This document shows, in pieces, positions 11,391-22,400 of a DNA stretch of 64,000 nt. The stretch spans positions 1,736,001-1,800,000 of the forward strand of contig NC_066275.1 of NCBI RefSeq assembly GCF_905404315.1, read 5' to 3'. Both the position numbers and the translations under genes were made by a program. The stretch is from Leptidea sinapis. Its lineage: Eukaryota > Arthropoda > Insecta > Lepidoptera > Pieridae. Within the stretch, counting starts at the first letter, position 1. Every line of letters begins with the position of its first letter. The notes beneath the pieces were generated by a model. The model was not told where the DNA came from, made no database searches, and saw nothing but the letters and a program-made list of their open reading frames with translations.

Positions 11391-12267
11391 TGTGAGACGC
11401 ATCGCAGAATATTGCGATAGGGGCATCATGTGATGGGTGAGCGAGTAAGGTAGCTTTGGATATACTATTCTTGCACTCTTCGAATGATTGTGATGCTTCG
11501 TCGGTCCATTCAATTATTGTTTTATCACGTTTCTTGACATGGTGTAGGTAAGCGATTAGCGGAGCTTGTATTGATGCAGCATTCGGTATGTGGTCACGAT
11601 AGAAATTTAACATGCCTAGAAATCGTCTTAAACCTTCTATAGTTTTCGGTTTTGAATATTCGGTAATGGATTTAATCTTCTCTTCTGGTGGCTGTATACC
11701 GTTTTTTGATACGATGTATCCCAGAAATTTGACTTCCGTTTGGCCTAAGTTACACTTCGCGGGGTTGATAGTGATACCATTTTCTTCCAATCTTCTAAGA
11801 ACTGTTCTTAGGTGATCGCGATGCTCAGTCTCGTTTGCTGAGGCTATGAGCAAATCGTCGATGAATGGGAAAACGTATTCTAACCCACGGAGCACTTCGT
11901 AGATAAATCGCTGAAATGTTTGTGCCGCATTCTTCAGACCAGGACACATGCGAGGAAATTCGAATAAACCCATTGGTGTGATGATAGCTGTTTTCTCTAT
12001 GTCCTGTTCCCTGGTCTTCAATTGTTGGTAAGCGCGGTTGAGGTCGATTGTGGAGAATATTGTTTTGCCAGACAGATGATGGGTGAAGTCCTTGACTCTC
12101 GGCACTGGATAACGATCGGGTTTGGTTATGCTGTTCAATCGTCTATAATCACCGCATACCCGTATATCTCCATTCTTCTTAGGTACTATATGGAGTGGTG
12201 AAGACCATGGACTTTTACTCGGTCTGCAGAGTCCTTGTTGCATCATGTTTTTGAATTCTTTCTTCAC
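11374..12267 (-). pseudogene. pol: Reverse transcriptase region of pol
   Basis: This is a 297-codon open frame. RT motifs in order are GLCRPSKSPWSSPLHIVPKK, DYRRLNSITKPDRYPVPRV, TIDLNRAYQQL (motif A), FPRMCPGLKNAAQTFQRF (motif B) and FPFIDDLLIAS, where IDD replaces the usual V/IDD catalytic pair. These are followed by KCNLGQTEVKFLGYIVS and the GLRRFLGMLNFYRDHIP connection. It is separated by a stop from the protease-linker frame at 12268-12276, and breaks again before RNase H near 11374. Confidence 0.85.
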
Positions 12268-12273
12268 TATTTC

Positions 12274-12892
12274 TTAACGATGAGGTGGAATGGGACGAGC
12301 ACGGCAATGTAATGGAGGTCCTTGTGTTTCAATATAATGTTCCACGTTAATTTTTGGTGATAATTGCATCGATGTTAATCTCGTGGTACCGGGGAATTCA
12401 GCGAGTATCGCGTTGTACGGGGCCTGTATATCGATACTTCGTATTGTGGGTGAGGTCGTTGACATTATTGGCGCGTTGATTTTAAGACTTGTGACGGCAT
12501 CAATTAATTTTCGATTTTTTAAGTCTACGATAAGTTGATGGTGGTTGAGAAAATCGGCACCTAATATTGGATTCGTGACGTCAGATACAATAAACTTCCA
12601 CTTGTATGGTCGACGGAGGTTGAGATCGAGTTCTAATGTTTTCTCACCATAAGTCGATATTGTTGTGTTGCTTGCAGCGTACAATTTAAATGGTAGAGGC
12701 GTTGCTTTCAGGCCTAGTTCTTCTTGGTAGGACGGATATATTAGCACCGGTATCTACTAAGAATGACATCTTTGTTTCCTTGTCTGTGACAAAAAGGCGG
12801 TATGAAGTGTGAAGTACGCCGGGTTCCGCCGCAGCTAACGTCCGTTCTAGTTTCCCGATGGCTCTTTCTTGAAGCTGCAGGGTGTTGTACAA
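12274..12892 (-). pseudogene. pol: Aspartic protease region of pol
   Basis: The frame at 12686-12892 contains FLVDTGANISVLP, a retropepsin active site with the DTG catalytic triad residue. The next frame, 12274-12747, continues with LGLKATPLPFKLYAAS and then GADFLNHHQLIVDLK, the C-terminal protease flap/ILG-type region and the linker to RT. The two frames overlap out of phase near 12720, so a frameshift lies inside the protease. Gag and protease are also in different frames, which may have been a programmed frameshift originally. Confidence 0.8.
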
Positions 12893-13760
12893 CGTCGTGC
12901 TTCACTACCAAATTGGCGATGGTAATAGCAGTAAAGTGTTGGTGAGCTATTGAGTGTGCGGGAACGGTGTTGTGACGAAGTTCTATTGCGAGATGACGAG
13001 CGAAATCGGTGGCGATGATAGTGTTGAGATGGCCTTGACTTGAGTTCGGCGACTTCTAGTGATAGTTTTCGTATCTCGTTAATAAGGAATTGTGTGTGAT
13101 CTACCTGATTTGATGAGTAAATGATTCTGGACCTGATGCTGGCGGACGTGGGCTGGCAGCAGCTTACTCCACATCATGCGGAGGGTGGAGTCGGTAACCT
13201 TGTCCCTTGCAAGGTTACACATGCGTCGCAGTAGCTGTGAAGGCTTCTGGTCGCCGAGCTCCATCTCGGCGAGTAGCTTCTGGAACTTGCGGCTGTCGGA
13301 TTCTTCATACACCGATATGAGACGTTCCTTGATTGCTGAATATTGTTTGTCTCTCGGTATGTTAAATAGGATATCGGAGATTTGTTCGATGTCAGCCTTT
13401 TCTAATTGGACGAGCACCATCTGTGTCAGCTGGGCTTGACTCCTCTTGAGATCATCGGTGGCGGCTTCAAAGCTGTGATACCCGCCAAAATGGTGGTATG
13501 CGCATCGACAGTGAAATGCTGGAGATTTCTGTCGCGCTTGGCGCTGGGAGTGGCTGAGCCTGGTTTATGTCTTCCATTTCTTCGTCGGGTTGATATTCCT
13601 CGAGCAGAGATTCGTCGAACAGGAATTCGTCGTTTCGAAGAGCTGGTGGAGCTGTTCTTCGATGTGTAGCCTGGCAGAGGTTCGGTGTATTCTGTTCTGG
13701 CTTCCTTCCGTCGGCGTTCTTGTTCGGGCTTCCTGGCTTCCTTACGTCGGCGTTCTTGTT
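12876..13760 (-). pseudogene. gag: gag remnant of the Ty3-type element
   Basis: Three pieces are visible on the minus strand. Residues translated from 13467-13790 include an N-terminal repeat of SPNKNAD and RKP units and end in RIPPFW, the Gag motif that starts the conserved core in this clade. The frame at 13079-13420 gives LEKADIEQISDILFNIP, ESDSRKFQKLLAEMELGD and QKPSQLLRRM, typical Gag capsid-like sequence. The segment at 12876-12930 gives CYYHRQFGSEARRCTTPC, a C-x2-H-x9-C-x3-C knuckle. The part expected between PPFW and LEKADIEQI is largely missing and the frames differ, so the gene is broken. Confidence 0.75.
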
Positions 13761-13771
13761 CGGGGTCACCA
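13759..13771 (-). promoter_or_regulatory. Primer binding site, tRNA-Trp type
   Basis: In element orientation the sequence downstream of the 5' LTR reads TGGTGACCCCGAA. Its first 12 bases are complementary to the 3' end of animal tRNA-Trp including CCA. It lies a few bases from the LTR end, as expected for minus-strand priming. tRNA-Trp priming is typical of CsRn1-clade elements. Confidence 0.7.
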
Positions 13772-13775
13772 CTTT

Positions 13776-14460
13776 AGAGATTGAGGGTTTGGCGATTAAA
13801 TAAAACAACTGCTTGACTGTGAGGAATATGTGGAAGATATATTTGAAAGTTACATGATATATATACAAAATCCTTAAAACTAGTTACCCAATTACAATTG
13901 TTACTTAAAAAATATTTACAAGTTCAGAAAATACACACCAATACTAAAGCTTACATTTTAACCAATAGTAAAACGTTTCATTCAATAAGAATTGAGAATA
14001 ATATTATGTGTTCTATCTCGCTCTAAAAACCTACGAACTCGATCATACGATGTCAATGAGCATTCAGCACCTACTCTGCCGCTCATTGATAAAAATTAAT
14101 GAATAGCGATCGACCCCGAGTCCCGACGCGTCATTCGAGAACGCTCGGCCTTGCTGTGTGGTTGTGTAACGCGGAGCATAAGATTGATTACGTGAGTATA
14201 TCTGCGGTCGCCGAGAGAAAGTACGATGCTTGAACTTCACTGAGATGACTACTGGTGATCTGTATGATTCTATGAGTTGATGTACAGCATTATGAAATGG
14301 TTCTTATCAGAGCTAATATTACGTTATATAAAATAAAATGTTCTTTTCAGAACGAATCTTTCGGCATACGCTTATTACAGATTGATGCACGATTACTATT
14401 TCTACGATAGATATTAGACATTTGTATTAATTGATATTATTGGTTGCAGGAACAGCTACA
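13776..14460 (-). repeat. 5' LTR of the Ty3-type element
   Basis: This LTR is nearly identical over long blocks to 8891-9656. In element orientation it begins TGTAGCTG (plus-strand end CAGCTACA at 14460). The other end is near GAGATTGAGGG at 13777-13786. Relative to the other LTR it lacks about 50 bp after CGCTCTAAAA near 14027. The exact inner boundary is uncertain by about 6 bp. Confidence 0.85.
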
Positions 14461-14858
14461 CTACGCATGAATATACTACTGGAAATACATCATCATCTTG
14501 TTAATAAGAACAAGAAATATTTCACCGTCAATATGTTTTACAACTATCCACTAAACAGTCTTTGTGAAAAATTTTGATGAAGCAATCAGATGGAGGATTC
14601 AAATTTTTTTTATTTACGCCACTGAGTGTTGTTGTTAAAAAACCCAAATTTTTGTGTTAACTTTTGTAATTATCAATAATTGCCAGATCGTTTCTCCTCA
14701 TCTTCCATAAAAATAGATACGCCTGGTTTTATTACTATAAAGTGATATTAACTACCAAACACGAAATGTAAGAATTAAGTATCAATTATTAAAATTTTAA
14801 GCAATTAAATGAATACGTATTGTATATATTTATATAGATACTTTATGACAGTAAGGGA
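14461..14858. other. No gene seen
   Basis: This AT-rich right flank of the LTR element has no feature I recognise. Confidence 0.4.
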
Positions 14859-15005
14859 TGAGACGAGCAGGACGTTCAGCTGATAGTTATTGATACGGCA
14901 GGCCATTACAATGGAATTTTTAATTACACGGCAGAAATAGGCGCTGTTGTACTACCCATAATCTTGCCGGCATGCTGTGCAAAGGAGCCTCCCATAATGG
15001 TGGGG
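14859..15005 (+). repeat. SINE-like family B, internally deleted copy
   Basis: The 5' block (AGTAAGGGATGAGACGAGC, GACGTTCAGCTGATAG, GGCCATTACAATGG) joins directly to the 3' block (ACGGCAGAAATAGGCGCTG, GCCGGCATGCTGTGCAAAGG, AGCCTCCCA). The middle of the unit, present at 39970-40120, is missing. Confidence 0.65.
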
Positions 15006-17039
15006 TTCCTGATTATTACTTATAATAATCAAGACATTTAAACTACAACATATTGTACAGATTAACTCATAAATAAGACAATTTGAGGTGTCTCGATATA
15101 TGTGGATCAAGCTATGATGGCCGGTCGGTTGACAAACTATGTTATAAAAAACATATTTAACTGAAATATTGCGCTGAGCAAAATAACATATGAAATAGTT
15201 TGAACTACGAATAATACACAGCTAGTTGACTAATGACGCTGTTCTCTCGGAATAATATAGTCTAAAGCCATCAAAAATGTGTAATCAAAGTTAATGTACT
15301 AAAGATATATATTTTGTGATTTTATAATTACTTAAAATTATAAGTATGTTTTTCTATCACATATCTATATCATCAATATAGAGCAGAGTTCTGTTCTATG
15401 ACAAGATTATCCATCCATCATGACGCGTGGACCCGTCCCACGATACCACCAAAAGTAATGCCGTTCAAAGGAGCATGACAGACCCTGCCACAAGAAATAA
15501 ACCAAATACTAAGAAAGTATGTGTATCTACAATGTTCACTAACTACGTCTACTTAAATAAAGTTAACTAGTTTATTTATTGATTTATACTGTGTTGATGA
15601 TGAAATTCTTATTATTTTTTGTATTATTATAATAGTTTATAGCGCGTGAACCAGACTTAAGAACAATGCTCAAGTTTGCTCCGCACAAGACCATTAAACA
15701 TTGCGATAAGAGTAAATGGCTTCTAGAACTGCTTCCCTAATCGTATCAAAAACCCCTAGTAGTATTTCGAGAGCAGAATTTGTAATTTTATCCATGTGAG
15801 TACCAAATCGTAAGTAATTTTTTGTCAATCGTAATAATACTTAAGTCTTCAGAAAATTTTGGAAAATATTTCTTTTTTCTTGAGATTATGTTTGTGAGTG
15901 GCATTTAATAGTTATTTATGCAGCTATTGTGTAATATGTATTATTACAAAATAGTTTCATACAAGGCTTTATCTACACCCACAATATGAATCCTCTAAAA
16001 GATTCTGAAACAGTTAGCTTACTGCTAACATTAAAACAGCCAGTCCTACTAGTAACCTTATATCATCCATTACTGATTATACACAAATAAACTAAGTATT
16101 ATTGCAGCGCTTAAAATATCTAGCGGTGTGCTGTCAAAACTTAAATCGCTCATTTTCGTTAACAAAACAATAAAAATATAATTGAAGAATCATGGCGGGG
16201 ATTCGAATACCCTACTTTTTTTTACGGCGCGCGACGTCCTGGTAGTGTGGAACGCGCGTAAACGAAAATGTTCTTTTTTTGAAATTGATACGGAAATCAC
16301 GCATCGAGCAATAAGAATGTGGGGGTCTGTTGAAACTCTTTGCGCATGGAGGTATTGAAAAAAAAAACAAAGGAGTGTTGTTATGAAATTCAGTACAACA
16401 TTACATCACTCGTTTGGATGATGTAATGATTATTAGGACATTGGGTATTTGTGTTTATGTTGGCAATAAGCTGTTTTAGAATCTTTAATAGAGGATTTAA
16501 AGCATGGGTGTAGAATGTAGATAAAAGTATTAAAATACATTTAATTTTTTGTGCATCATTTTGTTAAGTTTTAAATGATTTGTCATAGTACGTGAAAGTC
16601 ATACTCTTTTAGCGGAACATTCTTAAGTCCTCAGGAAATAAAAACAGTAACGGTTCTGGATAGCATTAGCAAGTGAATTGTAAAAAAAAAGAACCGACCA
16701 GACCTAATTTTAGATTCAGACAGACAGACAAATTTAAAAAAAATAAATTTAATTAAAGACAAAACCACGTATATTGAAGTATAATTAAAATGAAATTTGT
16801 TCTAGAAAACATCCTGTCTCTAAATTGAAATGTTTGCTCTATTTGTAATATTTGCTCTATTTGTAATATACTATTAAGGATATTATCATCGCTCCACCAG
16901 AAAGTAAATATTATGTAAATGTGTGAACTTGATTTTCAAAAAAAAAAAATTGTAGTAGTAAAGAATAAAAATAAACTACTAACCTCAAGCACGTAAACAA
17001 AAGTATTGTAAAGAATTTTTTATTTTATACTTTTTACCT
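15006..17039. other. AT-rich stretch, no gene seen
   Basis: No domain, RNA gene or clear repeat copy is recognised in these 2 kb. A 16-bp near-duplication (TTTGCTCTATTTGTAATAT) occurs twice in tandem at about 16828-16870. The region at 16195-16260 is briefly GC-rich without a readable feature. Confidence 0.4.
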
Positions 17040-17465
17040 TTATGTTAGTACTAGCTATTACCCGCGAATTCGTGCGCGCGCAATAGTTGTTTTGAGCAGC
17101 AATTTTTATTGTTACTGACTTCGCAAATAATACACAATAAACTGCTGTGGTTTAAACATTTTTAAAAGCTACCAACTATAGAACTTTCATCCCCTTTTTC
17201 ATATCCACACTCACATCTACACACATCAAATGATTAATACAAATTTTCTGTGTTATCTTTGATAGTGACGAAATTTCATACAAATTTCCACCCTTTATTT
17301 CAACCCTACCAAGCTTTTTATGCGATAACAGGTAGCCCATACCCTTTCCTAAGTTCTTGTCTATCTCTATAATAAATTTCATTAAAATCGCTTCAGTGGT
17401 TTAGGCGTGAAAGCGTAACAAACAAACATACATTCACATTTATAATATTAGTAGGGGTATATATT
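17040..17465 (-). repeat. Dispersed repeat, family J-like
   Basis: It opens with ACTAGCTATTACCCGCG and closes with a CAAACAAACATACATTCA run and TTTATAATATTAGTAGGGG. The same layout (ACCCGGCAA... to a CAAA run and TTTATAATATTAGTATAG) is seen at 59030-59390. It is a non-coding dispersed element, and the strand is arbitrary. Confidence 0.45.
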
Positions 17466-17486
17466 AACAGATTATATTATTACAAT

Positions 17487-18072
17487 CTGTGCCATCTCAT
17501 ACACACAACCTATATATTATATAAGTAAGTATATAACATACCTAACATTAAAATATAAAATATATCATTATACATAAATATAACATTTACACAATACAAT
17601 AACACTCCTATTCACAATATAATTTACATCTATAATATTTATCTAATAATATCTATCAAGTATAATATTTTATTTATTATTCACACGGCGGAATGTATCA
17701 TTGGAAACGCACCGCCGTGAACCAGTTGCTAATCTAGCTACCTCCGCCGCCTCGTCCAGCCCGCTGCTAGCGGTGACGTAGCAGTCAGCCGGCGGCCCGG
17801 CGCTCGCGCATCGTAGCTACTAGCTTCAGTAACTTGCCGGCATCCCAACATAAAACCTGTGTCGCTTGTTATCCCTACTAATCGCTATTGCTTACGCACG
17901 TACGCGCTTACTTAGTTACTAGCTTACATTATATTGTTATTATACCCATTCTTTCTAATATATATTATTAACTTTATTATGTGTACATATTGTATTAAGG
18001 GAGTGTTCGGAATATAATATAAACAGTCGAAAGTGCCGTGTGTTGTTTCAATATAAACAAACTCCCTTACAT
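17487..18072 (+). other. LTR-like segment, possible solo LTR
   Basis: An A/T-rich first half is followed by a GC-rich block (17690-17850). The end then has AATATAAACAAACTCCCTTACA just before ATGGGGAT, and resembles an LTR 3' end with terminal CA. Immediately after it, ATGGGGAT and ATCCCCAT (18071-18098) form an inverted repeat. No second LTR or pol sequence was found nearby, so this is a weak call. Confidence 0.25.
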
Positions 18073-18700
18073 GGGGATATAGTACATCCGATCCCCATAA
18101 ATCAAATGAAATTTTCCAAGAGGAGAAAGGTTTAACTAACTTGTTACTAAGTTTGAGGCAGACCTATTCTTGAAGCACTCGTATATAAACGTATGCAAAC
18201 TTTATCAAAAGGCTGTTGCACTATAAAGCTCTGTCTACATCAATCTCAATATGAAAGCCGATACAACATCAATTCTCAAATTCGTTAGTTAGTTTCTGTC
18301 GAATCGAGCAGAGTCTACCAAAGATGAGCGATAACCCTAATAAATAACTCTGTTAATATATCGATGCGGATGAGGGTGGAAAGAGAAATAATTCCATCAG
18401 TATTTTCTAAACTACTTTTAAATGTACAGGCTCAGTCTATAATTACATGTTTTTGTGAAATTTGTGATAAATAAATATTAAACGGCTCACTGACACCAAT
18501 TCTTCAATTTTATACGTTTTTATCTGCCTTTCATTCTGTCTGTGTGTTCGTTTATAACTCAAGAACGGCTTCAATGATCTTGATGAAATATTCATTGGTG
18601 TGTACTAAGAATTTGTGATTGCCAGTCAGTCAAAGTCAAAACTTTTTATTCATAAACATGATTAATTGAATATCAATTGATATTTTTTGATATTTTCTTC
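18073..18700. other. No gene seen
   Basis: A short CAGTCAAAGTCAAAAC block near 18630 resembles LINE 3' tails. Nothing else is recognised. Confidence 0.4.
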
Positions 18701-18709
18701 TGATAATCT

Positions 18710-18988
18710 TTTTTTTTTTTTTTTTTTTTGCGCCCAAGCAAGGGAATGGGCTACCCTCCGGGATAACGACGGGAGGGAGGTGGTGAATGCTCATGCATAC
18801 CAACGCAGCCTAAGTCTGCGTTGGTTATGTGGGACTCACGTGAAACCTAGGTGCCTACCCACTAAACACCACCTGCAGTTGGCTTTGGGCAGGTGCCCTC
18901 TAAGCCTACATCGAAGGCGACCTTCTCATGGGGAGAGAGAGGCGCAAGCGGCACTCCCTATGGAGTTTCCGCTGGGATAATATATAAA
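18710..18988 (-). mobile_element. Poly(A)-tailed retroposon, minus strand
   Basis: A run of 20 T (18710-18729) is followed by a GC-richer unit (CGCCCAAGCAAGGGAATGGG ... GTTTCCGCTGGGATAA). It is flanked by ATAATCTTTT before the T-run (about 18704) and again at about 18991, a candidate target-site duplication. Poly(A) plus a short direct repeat is the signature of LINE-driven retroposition. The unit has no coding sequence that I recognise and may be a LINE 3' UTR or a SINE. Confidence 0.55.
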
Positions 18989-19159
18989 ATAATCTTTTGA
19001 TATTTTTTATGAATATTTAATGACGTTATTAAATATTTATAAAATCATCAATACTTGATCGTTGCTCGGTTTTGGCATTGTGTATTGTTTGATAAGTGCC
19101 AGTTAAGTGTGAAGATTGGACATACTGGTGGATATAAGTCCAAGCTGGTAGAAAGGTGA

Positions 19160-19400
19160 CGTATGCTTCAAATCAAATCAAATCAAAATCAGTTTATTCA
19201 CGTAGGTCACGGAAATGACACTTCTGAATGTCATAAAAAAATATATTATTGAATCTACCGCTACTTCGTAAAGGGTTGAGCTAATGAGAAGAAGTAGCAA
19301 AAAACTCATTGCCACTCTTTTATATCAAGATTTACATTTAAGTACATCGATTTACAAATCATTCGAAATTACAATGTAATATGTCAAATGTAAAATGATG
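19160..19400 (+). repeat. Dispersed repeat, LINE 3'-tail type
   Basis: It begins with CAAATCAAATCAAAATCAG, a short tandem tail motif, and then TTTATTCACGTAGGTCACGG. The block GGGTTGAGCTAATGAGAAG and TTGCCACTCTTTT matches 4893-4985. A LINE or SINE 3' region is the likeliest origin. Confidence 0.5.
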
Positions 19401-20149
19401 CAACAAACACACTCAAACGTCAAATAGTCAATGTCTTACACGAGTAAGTCAAAGAAGTAAATGTAAATTAATACAAAAAAACGGCTGTTTGACCGCTGGA
19501 TATTGTCCTCTTCAGCTTGCAACCACCGTAAGCTGTCCGAGACGTTCCCAGGCGCCCCTCGATTGTTGAAGCCACGTTGGTTCCTGTATTGCGAATTGTG
19601 CTTGTTGTGAGGAGCAGTAAAGATAAGCGCTATAAGCAATGTCCTTTTTCATAGTTATTTAATACAGTCCACTTCTATTACTGGACAATTGTTGCATCAT
19701 CACATATTTTTTCGGATCTCGGAATGAGGTTGCTTGTGTTTACAAAAACAATATTGATTTATTCCCACTCCATATATCTCAATAACTCACAGTGGAACCA
19801 AGCCATGTTTTTAGGCTATCAATTTATTAAAATAATATTCTGCTATTCTATTTTGTGTTTTTGTTTCATGTAGCTTGGTTGAATTCTTACCCTTAAACAT
19901 CCTCCATTTCATAATGGCGATCATTATTTATCTACATTTGTTATGAAATTGTAATATAATGTAATGTAAGTATTTTCATGCATACGTACCTTGTACCTTG
20001 GACAAAGCGTTCAGCGGACAGCGTTCGGGAAGCTCCGTCAAAATCTTCTCGTCCCAAATACCACAGTGTCTGAAGACGAAGGTTTTCAACCAGTGTGTGT
20101 TTACACTTACGGTACGCAAACTATTGGTCGCTTAGTGGTCGCTAAGTAT
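19401..20149. other. No gene seen
   Basis: Short open frames at 19436-19639 (minus) and 19991-20230 (plus) have no recognisable domain. The second runs into the LINE tail that follows. Confidence 0.4.
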
Positions 20150-20545
20150 GGGCCTTATGAGTTAGCTCATGGTCGCTCAGAGGGGAATGGAGAGGGTTAT
20201 GCTCAGAGTTTCCCTGCGAGATCGAATTAGAAATGAGGAGACCCGTAGGAGAACCAAAGTCACTGACATATCCCAAATGTTTGCGAAACTGAAGTGGCAG
20301 TGGGCAGGGCAAATAGTTCGACGGACAGATGGCCGGTAGGGTAGATAAGTCCTCGAATGACGACCACGTACCGGTAGACGTAGTGTTGGTAGGCTCCCCA
20401 CAAGATGGACCGACTATCTGGTCAATATCACTGGAATACATTGGATGAGGGCAGCGCAGTACCGCTCGTTGTCTACGACGATATAGATCTCTAAATCTAT
20501 GGGGAGGCCTTTGTCCAGCAGTGGACTTCTTCCGGCTGCTGATGA
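20150..20545 (+). pseudogene. RTE-like LINE ORF2 C-terminal fragment, family G
   Basis: Plus-strand frames read RVSLRDRIRNEETRRRTKV, DISQMFAKLKWQWAGQIVRR, then after a frameshift EWRPRT and VGRPPTRWTDDLV, and finally WGGLCPAVDFF. This is the well-known C-terminal region of RTE-like LINE ORF2 proteins. It is 5'-truncated and frameshifted (a stop interrupts at about 20338). Other copies lie on the minus strand at 31246-31495 and 60713-60910, with a small piece at 54698-54800. Confidence 0.8.
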
Positions 20546-20856
20546 AGTATTTTCATCATCTCATATAATATTTGCGGGTTGAGGCGATCACTTTGAAAAG
20601 TCTTTATTCAAATGTTATTTTGCAACCAACCTTTTGATGGGAAAGGGTAACGGAACGGGTATCTGTTCTGCCTGATGTTAAAAGGCATACATCATATAAC
20701 ATTGACGCATTTCAAAACGACTATAGCGTAGCGTGATGACGTTTACATGACTCAGATAACATGGTAATGCTCCTGTCCCCGACGACTTAACACGGAATCT
20801 CTCATGGGCATACAGGTACCAATATCGTTCTGTTGTTGATATGAGAATGATACGTG

Positions 20857-20879
20857 GGTAACACTGAAAATGTTTAGAA
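20857..20879 (+). repeat. Mariner left terminal inverted repeat
   Basis: These 23 bases match the inverse of 21942-21964 with 2-3 differences. Both contain GAAAATGTTTAGAA. Confidence 0.8.
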
Positions 20880-20956
20880 CTGGCCAGATAGAAATATTGC
20901 TAATGAACTTTTTTAAATTTCAATTTTAGAACTCTTTGGTAACCTAATGTAGTATA

Positions 20957-21903
20957 TTGTATTCATTTGTCATTTGTTTTTGTGAATTGGCGGCAAATCT
21001 AAAACTCTTGTTACACGTGAAAATTAACCTAACGCGAGAAAATTTTCGGTCTATGATTTATTATGACTTTCGTTGTGCGCTTACTCAACAACAAAGCTAT
21101 GATAGGCTGCGACGCATGATAGAGGAAAATAAGAGAGCGACCTATCAGCAGATAAGGGCAAGCCTAGCCATAGGTATGAGTCATGTTCAAAAAAATATTA
21201 CACGAACATTTAGGCGTCAGGAAGCTTTGTACCAGATGGATTCCTCATACTTTAACCGACGACCAGAAACACCTTCGCATAGACTGGTGTCGCCAAATGT
21301 TAGATAAGTTCAACGGCGGTGACTCAAACGCTGTATCTGACAGGTGATGAAAGCTGCATATATTGCTACGAACCCGAAACCAAGAGGATTCCTTTCGAGG
21401 ATCGGCCAACTAAGCTAAAGAAAGGAAGAAGTCAAGGAAAAAAGATGATTGCCTCATTCTTTGGTTGGAAAGGTCCTTTCGCGACGTTTCTGCTAGAAGA
21501 TGGAATGACAGTTACTGGAGACTAGTTTGTCAATCGCTGTTTGCCTGTTGTCTTGGAAAAAATTCGACAGCAGCGCCCTCGAAGCAGAATCCTCCTTCAC
21601 CACGAAAATGCTTCAGCGCACTCCGCAAAACGGACTGTTGAATATTTGACTATGGCAGGTGTCGAGATAATGAGTCACCCGCCATACAGTCCTGACCTGG
21701 CGCCCTGCGACTTTTATTTATTTCCAAGAACTAAAGATAAAATTCGAGGTATTCGCTTTACGAGCCCTAAAGATGCGGTGAAAGCGTACGAAAATGCCAT
21801 AGAAGAGACCCCTAAGGAAGAATGGGCCCACTGCTTTTCTCAGTGGTTCCATCAAATGGAACGATGTGTAGAGAGGAACGGAGATTACTTCGAAAAACAA
21901 TAA
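20957..21903 (+). pseudogene. Mariner transposase, broken
   Basis: The N-terminal frame (20957-21307) has the paired helix-turn-helix region (DRLRRMIEENKRATYQQI). A frameshift before 21319 changes to a frame with TGDESCIYCYEPETKR, the first catalytic aspartate block. A TAG stop at 21523-21525 interrupts that frame, which then continues with LLHHENASAH and HPPYSPDLAPCDFYLFP. The second catalytic position is E instead of D, and 34 residues separate it from the last catalytic D, the DD34D spacing of mariners. The end (SQWFHQMERCVERNGDYFEK) is intact. A frameshift, a stop and a catalytic substitution make it inactive. Confidence 0.9.
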
Positions 21904-21941
21904 AGGTATTGGCAACTTTCTACATTATGCCGTTTTTCATT

Positions 21942-21964
21942 TTCTAAACATTTTCATTATTACC
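21942..21964 (-). repeat. Mariner right terminal inverted repeat
   Basis: This is the inverse partner of 20857-20879, lying 39 bp after the transposase stop codon. Confidence 0.8.
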
Positions 21965-22240
21965 TAGATATTGGTGTTTTATGTTGAGTCAATATTATGA
22001 TTATTTATAACTTTACCAGTTATTTATTACTTATTAACTGTTCTGGTGTTCGGCAAAACAGGAGAGTGGTGTTAGTCCTGTTCCGGAAGAACATAAAATA
22101 GCATAAAAGTGCTGCAATCCATGGTGTTACATGCTTTTTTGAGGGTACCCATGCCGAAGCGTCCTGGTAAGTGCACTGTGTAGGAACGTCCCACATCTAG
22201 ATGGTATTGATGATAATTTTGTGGCCTATAATGTGAGGTG

Positions 22241-22400
22241 GTATTTTTTTCCCAAATATTTTGTTGTGTCATTAGTATTGCTATAAAATAATCATAATCA
22301 TAGTCCAATCCCGGGCTTTTATACTCCGCTGCTCAGTAGCAAGATCCTTATGAACAGGGGATCCGGGACTTTATTATAAACATGTATACAAAAACTAACA
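22241..22400 (+). repeat. Dispersed repeat family E, partial
   Basis: TTGCTATAAAATAATCATAATC, here broken by small changes, AGTCCAATCCCGGGCTTTT and GGGACTTTATTATAAACATG match 36740-36905 in order. It is non-coding. Confidence 0.55.

Larger units (their letters stand above)
8891..14460 (-). mobile_element. Ty3/gypsy-type LTR retrotransposon, CsRn1/Kabuki-like, defective
   Basis: Two direct LTRs flank a minus-strand gag-PR-RT-RNase H-integrase coding region. Domain order, with integrase last, assigns it to Ty3/gypsy (Metaviridae). Two features point to the CsRn1 clade that includes Bombyx Kabuki: a Gag zinc-knuckle of unusual CHCC type and a primer binding site matching tRNA-Trp. Every coding segment is interrupted by stops, frameshifts or deletions. 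The LTRs also differ by an indel of about 50 bp and many substitutions, so this is not a recent insertion. I could not find a convincing target-site duplication next to the LTR ends. Confidence 0.85.
20853..21968 (+). mobile_element. Mariner element with both TIRs, defective
   Basis: The ends GGTAACACTGAAAATGTTTA at 20857 and, inverted, GGTAATAATGAAAATGTTTA at 21964 form imperfect terminal inverted repeats. The outermost bases (CGTG/TCTA) fit with TA dinucleotides at 20851-20852 and 21969-21970, the mariner target-site duplication. The length of about 1.1 kb is a little shorter than the usual 1.3 kb. The transposase inside is broken. Confidence 0.85.

Noticed and set aside
16188..16230. Box-B-like GGGATTCGAATACCC as a tRNA fragment
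   Set aside because: No box A or tRNA stems could be found around it in either orientation.
18071..18098. ATGGGGAT...ATCCCCAT inverted repeat as a primer binding site or terminator
   Set aside because: It does not match a tRNA 3' end that I recognise, and no LTR partner or pol region was found nearby. Kept only as part of a weak solo-LTR call.
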